Shown here one piece after another: positions 7,173 to 14,115 of a stretch of 14,115 nucleotides of DNA. The DNA is from Fibrobacteraceae bacterium. Its GTDB lineage: Bacteria > Fibrobacterota > Fibrobacteria > Fibrobacterales > Fibrobacteraceae. The stretch covers positions 1-14,115 of the forward strand of contig JALNVO010000044.1 of NCBI GenBank assembly GCA_023231365.1, given 5' to 3'. The translations under genes and the position numbers were made by a program. The notes beneath the pieces were generated by a model. It saw only the letters and a program-made list of their open reading frames with translations. It was not told the DNA's origin and searched no databases. Positions within the stretch are counted from its first letter, which is position 1. Every line of letters starts with the position of its first letter.

Positions 7173-8229
7173 GGGAAAAGTCGAGAGAAAATACAAAAAT
7201 TTCTTTTTTCTTTCCTTTCAATTCAAAAGCCCCTTTTGGTTTGGGGTTATAGATTTCCGTTCCTTTAAGTTCTGTGAGGAGATCTCCTGAAATTAAAAAT
7301 TCTTCACCCACTTGCGTGCACAGATCTTGAAGGCGGGCGGTTGTGTTGAGTGCGTCGCCGTGGTAGGCCATTTCGCTTTGGAAGTTTCCGACTTCGGTCA
7401 TAATGACTTTTCCAGAATGAGCTGCTCCTTTGAATGTGGGATACGTCCCGTATTCCCGCTCGAAGCGTGCGCGGGTCCCTGCAAAACACTTCTTCAAATC
7501 TTCAAAGCAAAGCAGCGGTCTCGGTTTTTTTTTGCAAGCGGAAAGCGGCCAAGTGAGGAAAACCCCATCTCCGGCAATTTGGTAGATCTCTCCTTGGTTC
7601 TCTTCACAACAATTGGAAAGCAGATGGTAGTAGTCCTTGAGAAAATTGCTGTATTGGACGTGACCGAGGCTTTCTGCGAGTTGTGTAGAATGCCTCAAAT
7701 CCACAAACATAAAAACAAGTTCTACTTCTGTCGGTTTTTGATACTTGCCGAGGAATGTATTAATGAAAACTCTTGTCCCGAATTTCTTGTGCACGGAGCG
7801 GATAAAGGTAATGATGAAGCCTGCACAAATACAATAAATACAGAAAGCCCGAATTTGAGGTGTTGCAAAGGCAGCTTTCAATTGGGTTAAACTATTTTCG
7901 TCGATGAGGTAACCATCTTCGTACCAATTCTCGACGAATATGCAAAGGGAAATATTAATTACGGTTGTAGAGGTGAAGTACCAGAAGCGGATGAGGCAGG
8001 ATGCCCATATTGGGCGGTGATCTTTGTCGTCTTGCAGAATAATTACGTCATAGATACCATGTGAAAGTCCTACTAGAAGAGAAAATTGAAGAGCTGTCAA
8101 ATAAGAGACGGGGTCAAGAAATGATGGGGTTCCGTAAGTATGCAGGAGGACGAACAGAAAACAAAAAACGATCCAGCTAATGAGGTAAAAACAGATAGAC
8201 TTGAGCTTTCTTTTATTAATTCTTGACAT
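7162..8229 (-). CDS. Membrane-bound class III adenylate/guanylate cyclase-type protein
   Basis: 355 residues. The N-terminal half has about four membrane helices (roughly 10-31, 43-64, 78-99, 126-146) and no recognisable extracytoplasmic sensor domain. The C-terminal half is a class III cyclase homology domain: VFMFVDLRHST (metal ligand D177), IYQIAGDGVFLTW (second metal ligand D221) and YHGDALNTTARLQ (transition-state residues N295 and R299). So metal binding and catalysis look intact. The residues that normally read the purine differ: Q217 stands where adenylate cyclases have Lys, and by alignment to the GDxxN motif A288 stands where they have Asp. The product (cAMP, cGMP or other) is therefore open. 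Start ATG 8229 has AGGGGG about 8 nt upstream. It follows the small membrane gene after 21 nt, probably as one transcript, with tRNA-Gly 29 nt downstream and no terminator between. Confidence 0.88.
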   Translation of the reverse strand: MSRINKRKLKSICFYLISWIVFCFLFVLLHTYGTPSFLDPVSYLTALQFSLLVGLSHGIYDVIILQDDKDHRPIWASCLIRFWYFTSTTVINISLCIFVENWYEDGYLIDENSLTQLKAAFATPQIRAFCIYCICAGFIITFIRSVHKKFGTRVFINTFLGKYQKPTEVELVFMFVDLRHSTQLAESLGHVQYSNFLKDYYHLLSNCCEENQGEIYQIAGDGVFLTWPLSACKKKPRPLLCFEDLKKCFAGTRARFEREYGTYPTFKGAAHSGKVIMTEVGNFQSEMAYHGDALNTTARLQDLCTQVGEEFLISGDLLTELKGTEIYNPKPKGAFELKGKKKEIFVFSLDFSLDR

Positions 8230-8250
8230 TTAATGGGCCCCCTGGATAAG

Positions 8251-8424
8251 TCAGTGTAGAAAAAGCGGCAAGCTCCAGAGCATCAGGGCGATGAAGATTT
8301 CTTTGTAGGATTCTCCGAAAAGAATTGTAGAGGCTAGCACGAGTACAATGGCGGACAAACCAAAAAAGATAAGCGATGAAAGCTTTTTTTTGAGAAAGGC
8401 TTTAATGTCAAATGGTTTCCGCAC
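8251..8424 (-). CDS. Small two-helix membrane protein upstream of the cyclase
   Basis: Unrecognised protein of about 57 residues if it starts at GTG 8424. A basic N terminus (RKPFDIKAFLKKK) is followed by two hydrophobic helices (about 17-36 and 41-56) and a very short tail LFLH, so both ends should face the cytoplasm. The start is uncertain: GTG 8424 is 15 nt after an AGAGGA (8445-8440), while an in-frame ATT at 8433 sits at a better 6-nt spacing. A GTG at 8469 would overlap hemW and lies upstream of the predicted transcription start, so I disfavour it. The 21-nt gap to the cyclase and the promoter at 8459-8486 suggest a two-gene operon, with a possible accessory or sensor role for the cyclase (inference). 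Confidence 0.55.
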   Translation of the reverse strand: MRKPFDIKAFLKKKLSSLIFFGLSAIVLVLASTILFGESYKEIFIALMLWSLPLFLH

Positions 8425-8427
8425 CGG

Positions 8428-8440
8428 GATAATATATATT
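8428..8440 (+). promoter_or_regulatory. Candidate -10 region of hemW
   Basis: GATAATATATATT at 8428-8440 is the only AT-rich -10-like stretch upstream of hemW, with overlapping GATAAT and TATATT options; no clear -35 is visible. Either option places the transcript start about 0-9 nt before the hemW ATG at 8449, and no Shine-Dalgarno precedes that ATG. Confidence 0.35.
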
Positions 8441-8448
8441 CCTCTTTG

Positions 8449-9588
8449 ATGAATGGTATTTATATCCACGTTCCTTTTTGTGTCAAAATATGTGATTATT
8501 GCGATTTTTCGGCTTTGGCGGCTCCGGTTAGGATGTACGGAGAATATGTGGATCTTCTTTTGCAGGAGGCAAAACTCCGGTTTGAAAAATGTAAAAAATT
8601 TATTTCATCCTTGAATACGGCTTATTTTGGAGGTGGTACGCCATCGCTCCTTCCAGAAAAGGAGCTTTTAAGGCTTGTGGATGGATTGACTTCGCTAGGG
8701 GTTCATTTCGAGCAATTAAAAGAGGTTTCTCTTGAGTGCAATCCGGATTCAGTGAGTTTGTCCGTGCTTGAAAATGCCGCGTCTTTGGGTGTGAACCGCT
8801 TTAGCTTGGGAATCCAAACATTTGATGACCGTCTTTTGAAGAATATCGGGCGTCGGCAAACGGCTGCTTTGGGCCGTGAATCCTTGTTCCGGTTGAACGA
8901 GTTTGCTCAAAAACGTTGCTTCCGGGTGAGTGCAGACTTGATATTTCAATTGCCCGGGCAGACATTGGAATCGTTCCTTTCGGACGTGCGGGAACTCGCT
9001 AAAACGGGAATTGGGCACGTAAGTTTTTACGGTCTTACCGTTTCTCCGAATTCAGTCCTTGCGACACATCTTAAAAGGGGCCTTTTTACGCTCCCGGAAG
9101 ATCTCTATGCCGATATGTATGATGGTGGAGTTGAAATTCTCAAGGAATTCGGCTTGGAACGCTATGAAGTATCCAATTTTGCGCGAAAGGGCGAGGAAAG
9201 TCTGCACAACCTCAATTATTGGAAGCGGGGAGAATATTTGGGACTTGGCCCTGGAGCACACAGTTTTCAGGGAAATGTCCGGACTGCGGCTCCTTACCGG
9301 TATTCCGATTGGAGAAATTGGGTGAAGAGAGGATGTCCTGATGAGGACCTTTTGAAAGATATTTTGGGAAGGAAGGAGCGGATTGAAGAATTTATTTGGC
9401 TTTCTCTCCGCACAAGCAATGGCTTGGATTTGACTGAACTTTTAAAAAAAGAATCCTTTTTGATTCCAGAAAATAAAATTTGCTCCTGGGTTGACCGGAA
9501 TTTTCTTGCAAGGGAAGGTTCCCGGATATTTCTTGTGGGACAGGGTTGGACGATGATGGATGCTGTTGTCGAAGATTTTTTGCCGTAA
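8449..9588 (+). CDS. hemW: Radical SAM heme chaperone HemW (HemN-like)
   Basis: 379 residues. HemW binds heme and SAM and is thought to hand heme to membrane cytochromes; it is often mis-named coproporphyrinogen oxidase. The N terminus MNGIYIHVPFCVKICDYCDF has the CxxxCxxC cluster motif (C11, C15, C18) followed by Phe20. True HemN has a fourth Cys there, so HemW is the better call. Other family marks are GGGTPSLL (61-68), ECNPDSV, GVNRFSLGIQTFDD, DLIFQLPGQT, YEVSNFAR and HNLNYWKRGEYLGLGPGAHSF. Length is normal for HemW. ATG 8449 places the start right before the conserved IYIHVPFC; a TTG at 8446 is less likely. No Shine-Dalgarno is visible. It is transcribed divergently from the small membrane/cyclase pair and is followed by a MITE-like element. 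Confidence 0.93.
   Translation: MNGIYIHVPFCVKICDYCDFSALAAPVRMYGEYVDLLLQEAKLRFEKCKKFISSLNTAYFGGGTPSLLPEKELLRLVDGLTSLGVHFEQLKEVSLECNPDSVSLSVLENAASLGVNRFSLGIQTFDDRLLKNIGRRQTAALGRESLFRLNEFAQKRCFRVSADLIFQLPGQTLESFLSDVRELAKTGIGHVSFYGLTVSPNSVLATHLKRGLFTLPEDLYADMYDGGVEILKEFGLERYEVSNFARKGEESLHNLNYWKRGEYLGLGPGAHSFQGNVRTAAPYRYSDWRNWVKRGCPDEDLLKDILGRKERIEEFIWLSLRTSNGLDLTELLKKESFLIPENKICSWVDRNFLAREGSRIFLVGQGWTMMDAVVEDFLP
8459..8486 (-). promoter_or_regulatory. Sigma70-type promoter of the small membrane protein/cyclase genes
   Basis: Minus strand: -35 TTGACA (8486-8481), 16-nt spacer, -10 TATAAA (8464-8459), giving a start near 8452. The leader then carries AGAGGA (8445-8440) ahead of the small membrane gene. 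The promoter lies inside hemW codons 4-13; the -35 box spans the codons for C11-V12-K13 of the Fe-S motif. Confidence 0.65.
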
Positions 9589-9656
9589 AGAGGGATTTCT
9601 CTTTTCTGGTATATTCCAACTCGGGGTATCAAAAGAGGATGCAATCTCGGGATTTA

Positions 9657-9817
9657 GGGTACCTCTAAAAATTCATTTTTATGAAATTGTCAATAATACA
9701 TCACAATAGTTCGTCACTCAAAGATGGCCAATACCGCCAGTATTGGCCACTTTTCTTTCCTGCTCTTGCTCGGTTCTTGACAATTTCACTTCACCAAAGC
9801 AATTTTTAGAGGTACCC
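9657..9817. mobile_element. MITE-like non-autonomous element, 161 bp, with 17-bp perfect terminal inverted repeats
   Basis: The left end GGGTACCTCTAAAAATT (9657-9673) is the exact reverse complement of the right end AATTTTTAGAGGTACCC (9801-9817). TTTA directly abuts both ends (9653-9656 and 9818-9821), which fits a 4-bp target-site duplication. Nested inside are a second perfect inverted repeat, TGAAATTGTCAA (9682-9693) / TTGACAATTTCA (9777-9788), and a central hairpin. No reading frame for a transposase is present, so mobility would depend on an enzyme supplied from elsewhere. A 4-bp duplication with short AT-rich internal sequence would suit an IS5-type enzyme, but I cannot assign the family. 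It separates hemW from the 890-residue secreted protein gene. Confidence 0.8.
9725..9749. repeat. Central hairpin of the MITE-like element
   Basis: TGGCCAATAC (9725-9734), loop CGCCA, GTATTGGCCA (9740-9749) form a perfect 10-bp inverted repeat. On the plus strand it is followed by a pyrimidine-rich stretch (CTTTTCTTTCC), so it might end hemW transcripts, although it lacks a clean T tract. Confidence 0.75.
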
Positions 9818-9853
9818 TTTACTTAATTTCTTTGTTCTTTTTTGTGTCTTTTT

Positions 9854-9882
9854 TTGTCTTTTTTGAGTTATTTTTGTGTAAT
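9854..9882 (+). promoter_or_regulatory. Candidate promoter of the secreted-protein operon
   Basis: TTGTCT (9854-9859), a 17-nt spacer and TGTAAT (9877-9882) give a moderate sigma70 match in a very T-rich tract (about 9826-9880). TATTTTTG at 9869-9876 also fits the Bacteroidetes-type TAnnTTTG. Either would start transcription shortly before 9890, leaving a leader of about 35-45 nt to the ATG at 9924. Confidence 0.35.
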
Positions 9883-9923
9883 AAAAGCGTTTGGGTTTTG
9901 TGCTTTTTTATGAGGATTCTTGA

Positions 9924-12596
9924 ATGATGGATCAGCTGCTGAAATTTGCGGTTATAAAGACCTTTTTAGGTGTCCTGCTTTTTGCAGTGGCCGCTTTTTC
10001 CGCTGCGGATATGCATTGCGCGGATTCGACGAAAACCTGTTTTTATCCAGTAGGTACGGTCAAGTTTCCTACATTATGGGTAGTTTCTGAAGGTTCTCTC
10101 AACAGTTCTGCAAATGCTATCAAGGGCGCAAAATTTTATGCGTATTTCCCTAATGATACACTAATTATCAATCCTTGTACGGACGCCGGTGATTGCAAAA
10201 AGGATTCTGTTTTACAGAGCCCAGCGGCAGTGACGGCTTCGGACTCTACCGGATTAGTTTATCTGCGAGCTCATTCTGTGTATCCTGTTACAAGAGCTCC
10301 AATGGGGACAATGACTGATGCAGAAGCGACTCCGACCGTATTCCGGTATTACACCTTTTATCTTCCAGAGCTTCAGTTTTTTTATCTGCAAGGGAGCGAC
10401 ACTGTATTTGTCGATGAATCAACGCTCCTCTCTTTGCCCGTGGATTCTTCTTTAACTGTTTATGTGGAAGCTGTCGTTCCAAAGGGACCTCTTGCGGGTG
10501 AAAAGGATTCGCTTATTACAAAGACTTTTTATTTTTCGACCCCGGCAGGTTCTGATAAATTACAATTCTATACTCTGGGTGGAGATACGACTTCGCGTGT
10601 GGATGTAGAAAAAGGAATAGGGAGCTTTGTCATCAAGGCTTCTTCTGCTGTTTCTGGGGCGACGTTCTCGCTTGGCGGTTTTCCCGATCCGGCAAATACT
10701 TCTTCGTTTATGGTAAACGAAACGTTCCCCGGTAAGTTGAACTTTGAAAATCCAGATCTTCCTTCCCTCGATAGTGCATTTATCTATGATGCAAATGGCG
10801 ACGGCGTGGGCGATAGCATTATCGCTTATTTCTCGGGCAAGACCGATTCTGCTTCTGTTAAGTGGGACAGCATTTTTTATAGCTGGCCGAATGGAGAATC
10901 TTTTAAGCAGTATACCGGTGATTACGAGCGTTCTTCAAAGGGTGATGTGATGCAGCTTTTGGATGTGAAAACATCTGCACCGGAAGATTCCGGCGAGGGC
11001 GATCTCAAGGTGTATGTGACTTCTTCGCTCAGTTCTGCGACTTCTGCCTTGACCTGTGATATTGAAGATCGCATCGGTCCTGTGATTGAAAAAGCGACGC
11101 TTATCGCTGGAGTCAATGGAGCGAAGGATACTCTGGTTATTGCGTTCAATAAAGATATAGATACTTCTCTTACGAGTGGGAAAATTTTTGAACTTTCTAA
11201 TGGCGATAAAATTTATGTGAAGGCCATTTCCAAGGATGGAGATACTTGGACGTTCGTTGCGGATTCCGGAGCTGTTTCTGTGGGAGATTCCCTTTCCATT
11301 GTGGTAGGGCTTGGCGATAGCGGTGTTGTAACTGCAGACGGAAACGAACCTTCCTTCAATTTACCTGCTGTTGTTACTAATTCGGGCCGAGTCTATCTTT
11401 CCAATGAGAATAACGGCTTTTATGATAGAGACGCTGATGGCCGTATGGATTGGGTGACTGTGGGCTTTGAAAATGCGATTACCGAAGAGGATCTTGAAAA
11501 TTTAGATCTCCATTTCTATTGGCTGGATTCTACAGGGAATGTGCTGGATATCGTTCCCGAGGCAAAAAATTTGGTCCTTTCTGAGGATGGGACGATCGTT
11601 TCTTATGTGCTTTCCGATAAATGGGAATCTCAGGTGAAGGAAAATTTAACTTCGATAGATAACGAGGATTATGGTTATGCAGCACTTGTCGGTATTTCCG
11701 TCATCAATGGCGATACGACTAAGACGGATGTGCAGTATTTGGAAATGAATGACCGCATGGCTCCTGTGATTTCGTCCACCTTCCTCTCTCCAGAATCGGA
11801 AAACTCGGAATTTCCGGACCGCTTGGTTGTCGCATTCTCTGAAAGCATTGATACAACGGCAATTGCCGAAGCTAATTTCATTGGCTTTGTAATAGATGGC
11901 GATACGACGTATTTTGATTTTTCATACGTTGTTTGGAGCGATGATTTGACAAAGCTTACTTTGTTCCTTGCGGATGATGATGATTTGCTCTCCCGTGCGA
12001 ATCCGAATGATTCTCTCTTTATTCTGCCTTCTGCTATTTCGGATACGTCGGGAAATAAAGTGGCGAGTAATTCTCAGCTTGTCGAAATTGAAGGCGATCC
12101 GCGTGTTGTGATGGAAACATCTTCGTTTATCGGGCTTGACCGTGTAGCCCTAGCCTCTGATGGGGCTTCTTTTACGGAGCGATTCTTCCCTGCGGGAACA
12201 TCCGTAAAAAATGAAATGGGGAAGTCTCTGGGTGTAATGCTCGATATTGCTTTTGCGACAATTTTTGATGATTCTACGGGCGAGTCCCTTGATCTGAATA
12301 AGGTCGGCCTCGATTGGGAAATGTTTGTGTACACGAACCTCGGTGCATACGTGGCGAGTTCGCATGGAGAGATCAAGTGCGATGATGTCGATTTCGGCGG
12401 CAATTGCTTTGAAAATCCGAAGCGCTTGTATTTGCGCTGGAATTTGCGCGCGGAAAGCGGGCGCAAGGCGGGCATTGGCGTGTATATAGCAAAATTCCGT
12501 TTGAAAGTACACGGAGAGAAAGAGTCTTATAAATTTGACAAGATTTTTAAATGGGGTGTCCACGGTGGCAAGGGTGGCCTTGCGCTTGACGATTAA
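9924..12596 (+). CDS. Large exported protein with calcium-loop motifs, Ig-like repeats and a FlgD-like C-terminal region
   Basis: 890 residues. GAGGA at 9912-9916 lies 7 nt before ATG 9924; ATG 9927 is an equal alternative. A signal peptide occupies about residues 1-27 (VLLFAVAAFSA). Acidic calcium-loop-like motifs occur at 289-297 (DANGDGVGD) and 501-509 (DRDADGRMD), each followed by a beta strand. Two segments share the pattern 'D-R-x-x-P-V-I ... L-V-x-A-F-x-x-x-I-D' at 382-413 and 610-643, typical of Ig-like Big_5/SbsA-type domains. The end (about 790-880) has RWNLRAESGRKAGIGVYIAKFRL, the pattern seen in FlgD-like Ig domains at the C termini of exported surface proteins in the FCB group. 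No catalytic domain is visible, so a structural or surface role is likely. The next gene begins 17 nt downstream, suggesting co-expression and perhaps a shared location. Confidence 0.85.
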   Translation: MMDQLLKFAVIKTFLGVLLFAVAAFSAADMHCADSTKTCFYPVGTVKFPTLWVVSEGSLNSSANAIKGAKFYAYFPNDTLIINPCTDAGDCKKDSVLQSPAAVTASDSTGLVYLRAHSVYPVTRAPMGTMTDAEATPTVFRYYTFYLPELQFFYLQGSDTVFVDESTLLSLPVDSSLTVYVEAVVPKGPLAGEKDSLITKTFYFSTPAGSDKLQFYTLGGDTTSRVDVEKGIGSFVIKASSAVSGATFSLGGFPDPANTSSFMVNETFPGKLNFENPDLPSLDSAFIYDANGDGVGDSIIAYFSGKTDSASVKWDSIFYSWPNGESFKQYTGDYERSSKGDVMQLLDVKTSAPEDSGEGDLKVYVTSSLSSATSALTCDIEDRIGPVIEKATLIAGVNGAKDTLVIAFNKDIDTSLTSGKIFELSNGDKIYVKAISKDGDTWTFVADSGAVSVGDSLSIVVGLGDSGVVTADGNEPSFNLPAVVTNSGRVYLSNENNGFYDRDADGRMDWVTVGFENAITEEDLENLDLHFYWLDSTGNVLDIVPEAKNLVLSEDGTIVSYVLSDKWESQVKENLTSIDNEDYGYAALVGISVINGDTTKTDVQYLEMNDRMAPVISSTFLSPESENSEFPDRLVVAFSESIDTTAIAEANFIGFVIDGDTTYFDFSYVVWSDDLTKLTLFLADDDDLLSRANPNDSLFILPSAISDTSGNKVASNSQLVEIEGDPRVVMETSSFIGLDRVALASDGASFTERFFPAGTSVKNEMGKSLGVMLDIAFATIFDDSTGESLDLNKVGLDWEMFVYTNLGAYVASSHGEIKCDDVDFGGNCFENPKRLYLRWNLRAESGRKAGIGVYIAKFRLKVHGEKESYKFDKIFKWGVHGGKGGLALDD

Positions 12597-12613
12597 CCCT
12601 GGAGGATACGATC

Positions 12614-14115
12614 ATGAAAACACAGAACGCATTTCTTTTTGCCTTTGGGCTTTTAGGCCTTTTTGCGACAGAAGCCTTTGCGGCTGATGTCGTTATCAAT
12701 ACGCCTTATAACCCGGCGACCGGCATCTGGATTCAGCAGGTGGGTGATTTGTATCCTTCGGCGAGTACGAATGCTACCGTCTATTATACGCGCTATAGCG
12801 GCGGAACGGGCGTAAAGGGCGTGGATTATTATTACGATGGCGATGGTTATCTAAAGCTCAGTAATAAGGACTCTATTTGTGCAACGCCTGGCGCGGATGG
12901 AGTAGTGCATCATCCAGATGGAGATCTTCTTATCGGCGGTCAAGGCAACAATGCTATCTACAAGGTAAACAAGAGTTCTAAAAACATTGTCCGCACCGCG
13001 TCTGCAAATGCGAGCTCCTCTACATATCACTTGATGATGAATCCTGATAATTCGGTTCTTTGGTCAGCGGGAATTCCGGGTAATCTTGTCCGCTATTCAG
13101 CGTCGACGGATGCTTCCGTCAGTAATTTGGGCGCGGGAACGAAAGTAACGATTTCGGGAAGTACGAACAATATTACGACACTTCTCTGGGATGGTACAGG
13201 GAAGGCTTTTTATACGCGTTCGAGCAATTTGGGCACAATTTCTAGGACTTCCAGCTATAATGCTCAATTTGGTGAAATTGTAGATACGACCTGTTCTGTA
13301 GTGGAAAAACCTTGCCAAGCGATTCATATTACGGGACTTAAGACAAAAACACTGATCGATTCCTTGAAAGGTGCGCATGGTGCAAGCTATGATGAATATT
13401 CCGGTACGCTTCTGTTGTTCGGTGATTCTCATATTGTGCAAATAGACCCCTCCACAAAAAAAGTAGTAGCTGATGTGGATTTGCGCAAATATATGTTCCC
13501 GGATAGTTTGATGACAGGAAGCTATTCTGCAAATAGCGCTGAGTCGGTAGGATATGCTATTTCTGGGACAGCGGAAGTGCGCTGGTTGCTTGATCAAGGA
13601 ACTGCGGATGGCAAGGGACATATTTTTGTGGCGAGCAATTCTGGCCACTTGATATTCCTCGATTATACGTCCAATGTGAACAAGCGCATAGACAATAACA
13701 TTTTGATTCACGTTCAATGGATTGATAATTATTTGGATGACCTCGCTCCTCTTTCGGGTGCAGGTGCTCCGCGTACGTCTGCTACAACCAGTGATGGTAC
13801 GATTATTTCCTCCAGTTCGCGGAGTTCTTCAAGCGTGAGCGTATATGTAGAATCGAGTTCCAGCGCAAAGTCTTCTTCGAGCATCTCTAGCTCAAGTGTC
13901 AGCGGCGGTTCTGGATCTTCTTCTTCGATTGCAAGTTCGAGCGGCACTGTGAATTCTTCGGGCAGCACGGGCACGAGTTCGGGCGGCACTGTGAATTCTT
14001 CGGGCAGCACGGGCACGAGTTCGAGCGGCACTGTGAATTCTTCGGGCAGCACGGGCACGAGTTCGGGCGGCACTGTGAATTCTTCGGGCAGCACGGGCAC
14101 GAGTTCGGGCGGCAC
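12614..14115 (+). CDS. Secreted beta-propeller protein with a Ser-rich repeat tail, cut by the window edge
   Basis: Open from ATG 12614 to the window end, 500 codons seen and no stop. GGAGG at 12601-12605 is 8 nt upstream. The signal peptide is MKTQNAFLFAFGLLGLFATEAFA. The body (about 25-385) has spaced strand patterns of a propeller: VVHHPDGDLLIGGQGNNAIYKVN, MMNPDNSVLWSAGIPGNLVRYS, LLWDGTGKAFYTRSSNLGTISR, ASYDEYSGTLLLFGDSHIVQID and DGKGHIFVASNSGHLIFLD, at least five blades resembling streptogramin-lyase/SMP-30-type folds without a clear active site. From about residue 395 the protein is a Ser/Gly/Thr linker, with 14-residue tandem repeats from 441. Such linkers usually lead to another domain, which lies outside the window. 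It is probably the second gene of an operon with the 890-residue protein. Confidence 0.85.
   Translation, partial: MKTQNAFLFAFGLLGLFATEAFAADVVINTPYNPATGIWIQQVGDLYPSASTNATVYYTRYSGGTGVKGVDYYYDGDGYLKLSNKDSICATPGADGVVHHPDGDLLIGGQGNNAIYKVNKSSKNIVRTASANASSSTYHLMMNPDNSVLWSAGIPGNLVRYSASTDASVSNLGAGTKVTISGSTNNITTLLWDGTGKAFYTRSSNLGTISRTSSYNAQFGEIVDTTCSVVEKPCQAIHITGLKTKTLIDSLKGAHGASYDEYSGTLLLFGDSHIVQIDPSTKKVVADVDLRKYMFPDSLMTGSYSANSAESVGYAISGTAEVRWLLDQGTADGKGHIFVASNSGHLIFLDYTSNVNKRIDNNILIHVQWIDNYLDDLAPLSGAGAPRTSATTSDGTIISSSSRSSSSVSVYVESSSSAKSSSSISSSSVSGGSGSSSSIASSSGTVNSSGSTGTSSGGTVNSSGSTGTSSSGTVNSSGSTGTSSGGTVNSSGSTGTSSGG
13934..14115 (+). repeat. 42-bp tandem repeat encoding a Ser/Gly/Thr linker
   Basis: Four full units start at 13934, 13976, 14018 and 14060, with a fifth starting at 14102 and cut by the window edge. 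Each encodes SS-S/G-GTVNSSGSTGT (14 residues). Units differ only at position 7 (A, G, A, G, G), which switches residue 3 between Ser and Gly. Such near identity, including third codon positions, points to recent expansion or gene conversion. Because 42 is a multiple of 3, copy-number change alters linker length without shifting frame. Confidence 0.95.

Noticed and set aside
9587..9605. Short AAAGAG/CTCTTT hairpin right after hemW as a terminator
   Set aside because: Only a 6-bp AT-rich stem with a 6-nt loop and no proper T tract; too weak to call.
13097..13717. 206-codon minus-strand frame
   Set aside because: It lies wholly antisense to the propeller domain, which has clear blade patterns, signal peptide and SD on the plus strand.
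13729..14115. Minus-strand frame with a regular Pro/Glu/Leu/Val 14-residue repeat
   Set aside because: It is the reverse reading of the 42-bp repeat of the propeller protein; the period and content follow from that gene.

Overview
The window looks like chromosome from a member of the Fibrobacter group (Fibrobacteraceae, FCB superphylum). This is inferred from style rather than from a marker gene. Long serine-rich linkers follow a secreted propeller domain, there is a large exported protein with Ig-like repeats and a FlgD-like C-terminal end, a DUF4912 protein sits next to a GH57 branching enzyme, and the encoded tRNA lacks CCA. No phage, plasmid, resistance or CRISPR genes are visible.

Layout. 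Positions 1-788 (minus) hold the N-terminal two thirds of threonine synthase, cut by the window edge. Divergent from it, 887-6409 (plus) reads as one four-gene operon: a lipoprotein, an outer-membrane barrel protein overlapping it by 4 nt, a lysine-tailed DUF4912 protein and a GH57 glycogen branching enzyme, closed by a clear terminator at 6413-6436. About 580 nt without a convincing gene follow. Minus-strand genes then run from 8424 down to 7060: a two-helix small membrane protein, a membrane-bound class III nucleotidyl cyclase and tRNA-Gly(GCC). The tRNA has its own perfect-consensus sigma70 promoter, whose -35 box overlaps the end of the cyclase gene, and it ends at a strong terminator. Divergent from the small membrane gene is hemW (8449-9588).

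The 335-nt gap after hemW carries the clearest mobile signal. It is a 161-bp MITE-like element (9657-9817) with perfect 17-bp terminal inverted repeats, a 4-bp TTTA direct repeat on each side, an inner 12-bp inverted repeat pair and a central 10-bp hairpin. No transposase is encoded.

The right end (9924 to the window edge) is a two-gene secreted-protein operon: an 890-residue exported protein with calcium-loop-like motifs, two Ig-like/Big_5-like repeats and a FlgD-like C-terminal region, then a secreted beta-propeller protein whose Ser-rich tail is built from nearly identical 42-bp tandem repeats and runs off the window.

The less ordinary points are the MITE-like element, the DUF4912 protein with a histone-H1-like tail beside the branching enzyme, the cyclase lacking the canonical purine-selecting residues, the small membrane gene whose likely promoter lies inside the Fe-S motif codons of hemW, the C55 T-loop of tRNA-Gly, and the freshly expanded linker repeat.
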